Shown here in pieces: positions 58,577 to 64,000 of a DNA stretch of 64,000 nt. A program made the translations under genes and the position numbers. Position 1 is the first letter of the stretch; each line of letters starts with the position of its first letter. The DNA is from Anagrus nilaparvatae (lineage: Eukaryota > Arthropoda > Insecta > Hymenoptera > Mymaridae), in the NCBI GenBank assembly GCA_022575985.1, contig JAKSXM010000007.1:8930501-8994500 (forward strand), read 5' to 3'. A model generated the notes under the pieces. That model saw only the letters and a list, made by a program, of their open reading frames with translations. It did not search any database and was not told the DNA's origin.

Positions 58577-61071
58577 TAGTTCAAGAAATAATTTCCAAAA
58601 ATCCTTTAAACCCCCAATTAATTCTAAGTATAGAACAAGGTTGGGAAAAATTTTTTGTATTGATGTGTATAATAAGAGGAACAAGTTTTGTCAACTCTCA
58701 GGATATCGCTAATTGCGAAAACACCCTTAAATTTGCCAAAAGTACCCCTAAAAAGGTTTTTTTCTATGTTTTCGAATTTTGAGCGGTCAGATTTTGTCCA
58801 CATGGGTTTTTTGGGTCGCTGATCAAGAATTTCAGGGAATTTTTTATGAAAAGTTAATATTTCACCCCTAAATTAGCAAAAATTACCCCTAAAAAGGGGT
58901 GTTTTTGCTATTTTCGCACTTTCAGTATTCAGATTCGGTTCATATGGGTTTCTTGGGTCGCTGATCAAGAATTTCAGGGAGTTTTTAATGAAAAGTTAAT
59001 ATTTCACCCCTAAATTAGCAAAAATTACCCCTAAAAAGGGGTGTTTTTGCTATTTTCGCACTTTCAGTATTCAAATTCGGATCATATGGGTTTTTTGGGT
59101 CACTGATCAAGAATTTCAGGGAGTTTTTTATGAAAAGTTAATATTTCACCCATAAATTAGCAAAAATTACCCCTAAAAAGGGGTGTTTTTCCTATTTTTC
59201 CATTTTTAGTATTCATATTTGGTTCGTACGGGTTTTTTGGGGCTGAACAAGAAAAATATGACTTAAAATATTTATTATTAGCAATATTATAAACAATATT
59301 AAATTGTTTACAGATTGTTTAAACAAAAAAATTTATCTGTATTAAAATTTGAATAAAATTGGTAGTATGAGATAATTATTTGGTTACTAAAATGATGTTT
59401 TTTTATTATAAAATTTACTGTTTAATAAACAAATATTGTTTCAATTAATTTTAATTTGTTAATAAATCGTTTAATTTTAGGGAAATTTATGCAATATTAA
59501 GTGTGGCACCATTATTCACATGTTTTTTTGGGATGGCAAATTCGTTTGTGTAAAAAAAATATGAACGTTAATAAAATCATTGTTTAAAAGAGATGTTAAT
59601 TTTTCATTTATTTATAATTTGTTAATAACGTAAGTAATTTTATATTTTTTATGCAGTTTTTAATAAATATTAGTAATTTTTTGTGGGCAAATATGTATTA
59701 AGTAGTTTAAAATGATTTATGTAACAGGTTTATAACACAAAAAATTACTAATATTTACTAAAAACTGCATAAAAAAATATAAAATTACTTAAGTTATTAA
59801 CAGATTATAAATAAATAAAAAATTAACATCTCTTTTAAACAATTATTTTATAACGTTTATATTTTTTTTACAGATAAAGAACGACATATTATTATATACA
59901 ATTCTCGATTCTCTTATGTCTCCTTCGGTATATAAGCAGAGATTAGGTATAATAGAGACCCTACGACGCAAGCGCATAGCCTCGGAGTAAAAAATCATTG
60001 AATACATACCAACAGGTTTCTGAACGTGTTACATTTAATCGATTTTTCCATGGGCGATGGTATCCTACTGATTTCTTATTTACATGATCGGATTAAGAAA
60101 CTTCTTAAGAATAAAATACAAAAAAAAAAAAATCGATATTCAATTTCAGTTTTAAACGGCTTGAAAAACTTTTTGAAGAAACCAGAAAAATTTCTTACAT
60201 GGAACCAAATGCAATTTTAGCGTATACATAAAAATTCGCAATCGAAGAAAAAAAAGTAAATATACCATTAAAATCTGCATAAAATTACGATTAAAATGAG
60301 ACCCAGCTTACTGTTGTAACACTTTTCATAAAATAAATATTCGCAAAAGAAATTCAGAGGTAGAAAAAATAATTTTTTTTTCTGACTGGCCAAATCCTTC
60401 TGTTATAATATTTTAGGGCGTATAAGACATATTTAGATTCCGTAAACTGAAATCGTTTCCTGAAGATATAAAAAATAACATTAAAAAAAAATTTTTTCAA
60501 AATTTTTATTTTAACCCCCCCAAACTTCGACATTAAGTTAAAAGAAATTTGTTCCAGCTGAAATTTGTCCATGTGGGCAAAATTTAAGAGACAATTTTTT
60601 TAAAATATTTTTTTATTATTTAAAAGGGTCTTAGCAACCTTGTAAAGAATTTATTTTTTATACAAAAAATTGCACGTTTTTGAAATTCAGTTTTTTTGGA
60701 CCGAAGGCGGTACATTTTTATCATATATACTTATAAATAATGCGCGCGGAAGTAAAAAAAAGGTACAATTTAATTTTCAATTTTCTCTGGATAGGTAGAT
60801 CGTACGGAAAGCTATAGGGACTCTTTTGATAGGGGATTGGATAAGCTTTATTTTGCATTAAATTTTTTTTTTTTATCTTGAATAGTTTGCGCGTAATTTA
60901 AAAAAAACTGAAAACCCCAAACTGAAAATTTATTTGCAAAAATTGGCGACACTCGGAGAGTTGACAAAACTTGTTCCCCTTATAGTACACATCAATACGC
61001 ACAACTTTTATTCCAACCATTTTCTATACTTAGAATTAATTGGGGGTCAAAAACAATTATTTCTTGAACTA
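58577..61071. mobile_element. TIR element inserted upstream of HIUH B
   Basis: Inverted ends TAGTTCAAGAAATAATT with about 120-bp matching arms (including ACCCCCAATTAATTCTAAGT and GGAACAAGTTTTGTCAACTC). TGT lies on both sides (58574-58576 and 61072-61074). HIUH A keeps the empty site CATTGTTACT near 11079. Inside are four tandem units of about 145 bp (58740-59240, box ACCCCTAAAAAGGGGTGTTT) and a 310-bp inner palindrome (59560-59870). No transposase frame. The 3-bp duplication is uncertain because of neighbouring TA. Confidence 0.82.
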
Positions 61072-61159
61072 TGTTACTATTTTTTGAAATTTTTTTTAAG
61101 TATACAGTATACTTAATTAAAAGTAATATTAATAAATTGTAAGAACTTTTAAATAAACA

Positions 61160-61650
61160 ATGAATACCTCAAAATTTTATTCAATTATATATTTGATTTT
61201 AACAATAATTACTGTAATAAGCGCTAAAAATATAAATATTTCAACACATATTTTGGATACAAGTCAAGGTCGTCCAGCATCAAATGTTCTAGTGATACTT
61301 TATAAATTGGAAAATGATAATTGGCAAAGTATCTCAACAGAGTAAGATAAAAACTATTGTTTTTAAAATTTAATTTTAAATTCCAGAAATTTAATAAATA
61401 AGACAAAAATAATTTTAGAAAAACTGGACTAAATGGAAGAGCTCAAGATTTTCAAACAAAAGATACTTCTATATTCAGTGCTGGAACATATAAATTAAAA
61501 TATATTGTAAAAGATTATTTTAATTCCAAAAATGTTAGCACAATGTTTCCATTTGTTGAAGTAGCATTTGTGGTTGAGAATCCAGAGGAACATTATCATA
61601 TTCCTCTTTTGCTTACTCCTCACAGTTTCACAACATATCGTGGATCATAA
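61160..61650 (+). CDS. 5-hydroxyisourate hydrolase B, secreted
   Basis: Two exons, 61160-61341 and 61419-61650, with the same borders as copy A (77-bp intron). 137 aa. Differs from A at a few residues (for example VLVILYKLENDNWQS against VIVILYKLKNINWQI). Signal peptide residues 1-22. All catalytic landmarks are kept: STHILD, LNGRAQDF, HYHIPLLL and a terminal YRGS. The upstream flank is split by the 2.5-kb TIR element ending 89 bp before the ATG, which may have altered its promoter. Likely a functional duplicate of HIUH A; part of uricase module 3. Confidence 0.93.
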
Positions 61651-61863
61651 GTATATTTTTAATAAGGCATATATGTATTTAGCACGCACGTTATTATTTT
61701 TAAAAAGATTTTAAATAAATTTATTTTATAATTATTTAATTTGTTTTTATTACTTATTACTTAATTTTATGAGATATTTTGAATACCTAATAAAATAACA
61801 TTATTTTAATAAGTCGAGTAAAATTATTTTTAGGCCTATTCTTATATCAATGATTTTAATATA

Positions 61864-62327
61864 TGGGCGATTATTTCTCAACCCGGCCACCCCCCTCTGT
61901 CCAAAAATGGTGACAACTTAAAAAGATTTTGGTTTTCTCAAATTGACTGGAAAAGGGTCTAGTTTTTTATTCTCATTGGCCTTTTCAACTCTGTAAATCT
62001 ACTGTGCCCATTTCACGCACTGAGCGGCGCCAGGTCGACATTTTAAAAACAGAAAAATTGAAATAAAAGTATATAACAACTTTTAAGAGAAAAAAATTTC
62101 AAAAAACTTACCGTTAATCTACTTTTATTTCCATTTTTCTGTTTTTAAAATGTCGACCTGGCGCCGCTCAGTGCCTGAAATGGGCACAGTAGATTTACAG
62201 AGTTGAAAAGGCCAATGAGAATAAAAAACTAGACCCTTTTCCAGTCAATTTGAGAAAACCAAAATCTTTTTAAGTTGCCACCATTTTTGGACAGAGGGGG
62301 GTGGCCGGGTTGAGAAATAATCGCCCA
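61864..62327. mobile_element. 464-bp near-perfect palindromic MITE
   Basis: Ends TGGGCGATTATTTCTCAACC and its complement are flanked by TA (61862-61863 and 62328-62329). Arms of about 200 bp are almost identical, separated by about 60 bp. Downstream of HIUH B, absent downstream of HIUH A. No coding frame. Confidence 0.9.
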
Positions 62328-63590
62328 TATGTATTACTGATTTTTTGTAGCAATAAATAAACGATATCATTATTGTTATTCTATAAGATGCAAATATATG
62401 TGCATGCTCATAGGTAGGCATTATATGCTTGTAAATTTGATATTTGCCAACAAAATTTTAAAATTTGTCTTATTGGTATAGGTAAACCTCTACGGTATTT
62501 AATGTGAAATGAATTTAGATAACTTCGCCCGGGGATTGTGTCACACAGGGACGAATAACTTAATTTAATTAACTTTCCTCCCTACTTGCGTAACGTACTA
62601 TTTTTAAGGGATTTTTAATATTTTGTTCAGTTATGTATATTTATTTGTTTATTCAATAATAAAAGTTAGTGCAGACATTACTGATGCACGTTTGGGTAAT
62701 ATATAACATTTTGGCTGTGGATTAATTTTTGTGCACGCTTAAGACTTGCATATTCTAGTTTGCTAAATAGAATTTTTTTTTGTATTGTATTTCGAATTCG
62801 GCTCATTGAAGAAAGTACACTGTTAATAATCCCTCTTAATTTACAACTGGTTAATTTTTATCACTTATTAATATGTAGACTTTAAAATTAAAACTCATTT
62901 AAATAATACGCCAAGAGTGACATATTTTAAAAATGGAAATGAATTCCCTTTTTTTGTTATTAATATTAATGCAAGTCCAGGTATAACACATGCAATTGAA
63001 GTTAGTTAAAGCTATAGCAATAAGATTTAATTTAATTTGATTCCTGTAATAGCATCACCTAAGATTAAATGGTCAAGTGTCAAAATAATTGGTTGAATAT
63101 TCAACCAAAGCAGCTCTACCGTGTAGGTTCAAGAAGGCAATAAGGCAATATTTATATAAGTCAGACTTACAGCAATAATATGATACCAAATTTAGTATTA
63201 AATAATTAATTATATTATAACTATTTTATTTTATTTTCTATTTTAACTCACTTTTGGACAATGATCTATATTGACAGATTGACATATTTACTTTATTTTT
63301 TGACTATATATTGACTAATTGACCACTGAATAATTGTTGTTGTTATTAACTTAATTTTATATTTCAGATAATTAAATGAAATTTATTATGTTTTATATAT
63401 TTATATTTATAATTCTAATCCTTAAAATTTTTTTTTTATATATTATTTATCTGCACTTTAATAATTAAGCTAATAAATTCATACTTAAAATTATAACTAA
63501 AATTAAAATTAAACTTAAATGTAAGAGTGTAACTAATTTTGTACATATACAAATAAAGACAATATCAATCAATTAATCAATCAAACATTT
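62328..63590. other. Gene-free stretch ending in a possible LINE tail
   Basis: The end (63540-63585: TACAAATAAAGACAATATCA followed by (ATCA)-like units) resembles a 3' tail of a plus-strand LINE, but no coding sequence precedes it. Nothing else is supported. Confidence 0.4.
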
Positions 63591-64000
63591 CTATAATATA
63601 TACGTATTAAATAGATTTGAATATTTATTAACGTGGGATCATGACATTGATTTTTATAAAAAAAGGACAAATTCAGGAAGTCCAGATAATGGATGTATAT
63701 AATTTTATTGAAATCAACCTCTACAGGACGTTGTATCCACATAATAATCTGTTAAAACTCAAAAAACTTATCAACATGTATATTTGAATTAAAATTATAA
63801 AAATTGTATTCCAAATACCAATTTTTGTAGCAAAGAGTCTGAAATCATAAAATATAAAATTAGTTTTTTGTTTTTAACAGTTCCAACTAAAGAAAAAAAT
63901 TTTATTAAATTATTAATTTATTTAATTTAATCAACAGACTTGAATATTTATAAAATCAGATTTACCAAAAGTCAGAACTTGAAAATCCTGCATTAAGAGT
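63590..64000. repeat. HIUH downstream block, second copy
   Basis: Closely matches 12720-13165 (shared TTTTATTGAAATCAACCTCT, CAGGACGTTGTATCCACATA, CAAATACCAATTTTTGTAGC). Shows that the HIUH duplication includes at least 1.5 kb of downstream DNA. If the match continues past the window, another kinase-like copy would be expected there. Confidence 0.75.

Noticed and set aside
58573..58782. 70-aa frames at the TIR element ends as genes
   Set aside because: They read the terminal inverted repeat and are mirrored at the other end.

Overview
The window is AT-rich nuclear DNA from an animal, almost certainly an insect. The evidence is short phase-consistent spliceosomal introns, R1-clade and FP25K-ORF1-type LINEs, hAT-like, TTAA-type and TA-type inverted-repeat elements, and a Tigger/pogo fragment. 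A parasitoid wasp would fit, but that is only a guess. No bacterial operons, CRISPR arrays or rRNA genes are visible.

Host genes are few and belong mostly to one theme: the first two steps of urate breakdown. Minus-strand urate oxidase (uricase) exons pair divergently with a plus-strand 5-hydroxyisourate hydrolase (HIUH) gene. Pieces of this module occur three times. Module 1 is a uricase N-terminal half (2891-5719) and an intact HIUH (11168-11659). Module 2 is a gutted uricase (19021-19641) and only 3' flank of an HIUH (about 21.24-21.7 kb). Module 3 is a uricase with two frameshifts (22493-25818) and an intact HIUH (61160-61650), separated by 35 kb of transposons. Both HIUH genes start with a signal peptide. 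A signal-peptide-like exon lies 5' of uricase copies 1 and 3 and fits the copy-1 reading phase. The two visible uricase C-termini lack a peroxisomal SKL-type tail. A secreted, extracellular urate-degrading pair is the most interesting biological inference here. A kinase C-lobe fragment (13810-14414) and an acidic exon (14804-15262) sit beside HIUH A.

Most of the rest is layered mobile DNA. 472-2504: long inverted-repeat element with 4-bp flanking duplication. 6367-7258: foldback. 15491-16625: hAT-type MITE with perfect 8-bp duplication. 27.5-30.3 kb: giant palindrome. 30.6-35.6 kb: LINE with FP25K-like ORF1, its ORF2 split by a 746-bp copy of the palindrome arm. 36752-48032: one hAT-like element swollen to 11.3 kb by nested insertions (an R1-clade LINE, two giant palindromes each with its own guest, and a small AAGCTTA palindrome). 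48.4-52.7 kb: a LINE 3' end split by two adjacent TTAA-flanked elements, one holding a higher-order satellite. 52.7-58.2 kb: diverged repeats, a 151-bp satellite, a broken Tigger transposase and another foldback. 58577-61071: TIR element inserted just upstream of HIUH B, with the empty site preserved upstream of HIUH A.

Three of the giant foldbacks share a core and a short conserved reading frame (about 60-85 aa, motif KGDTYTKK / RP / ILVN), a candidate undescribed element family. All boundaries and splice sites were read by eye from the sequence; nothing was searched against a database.
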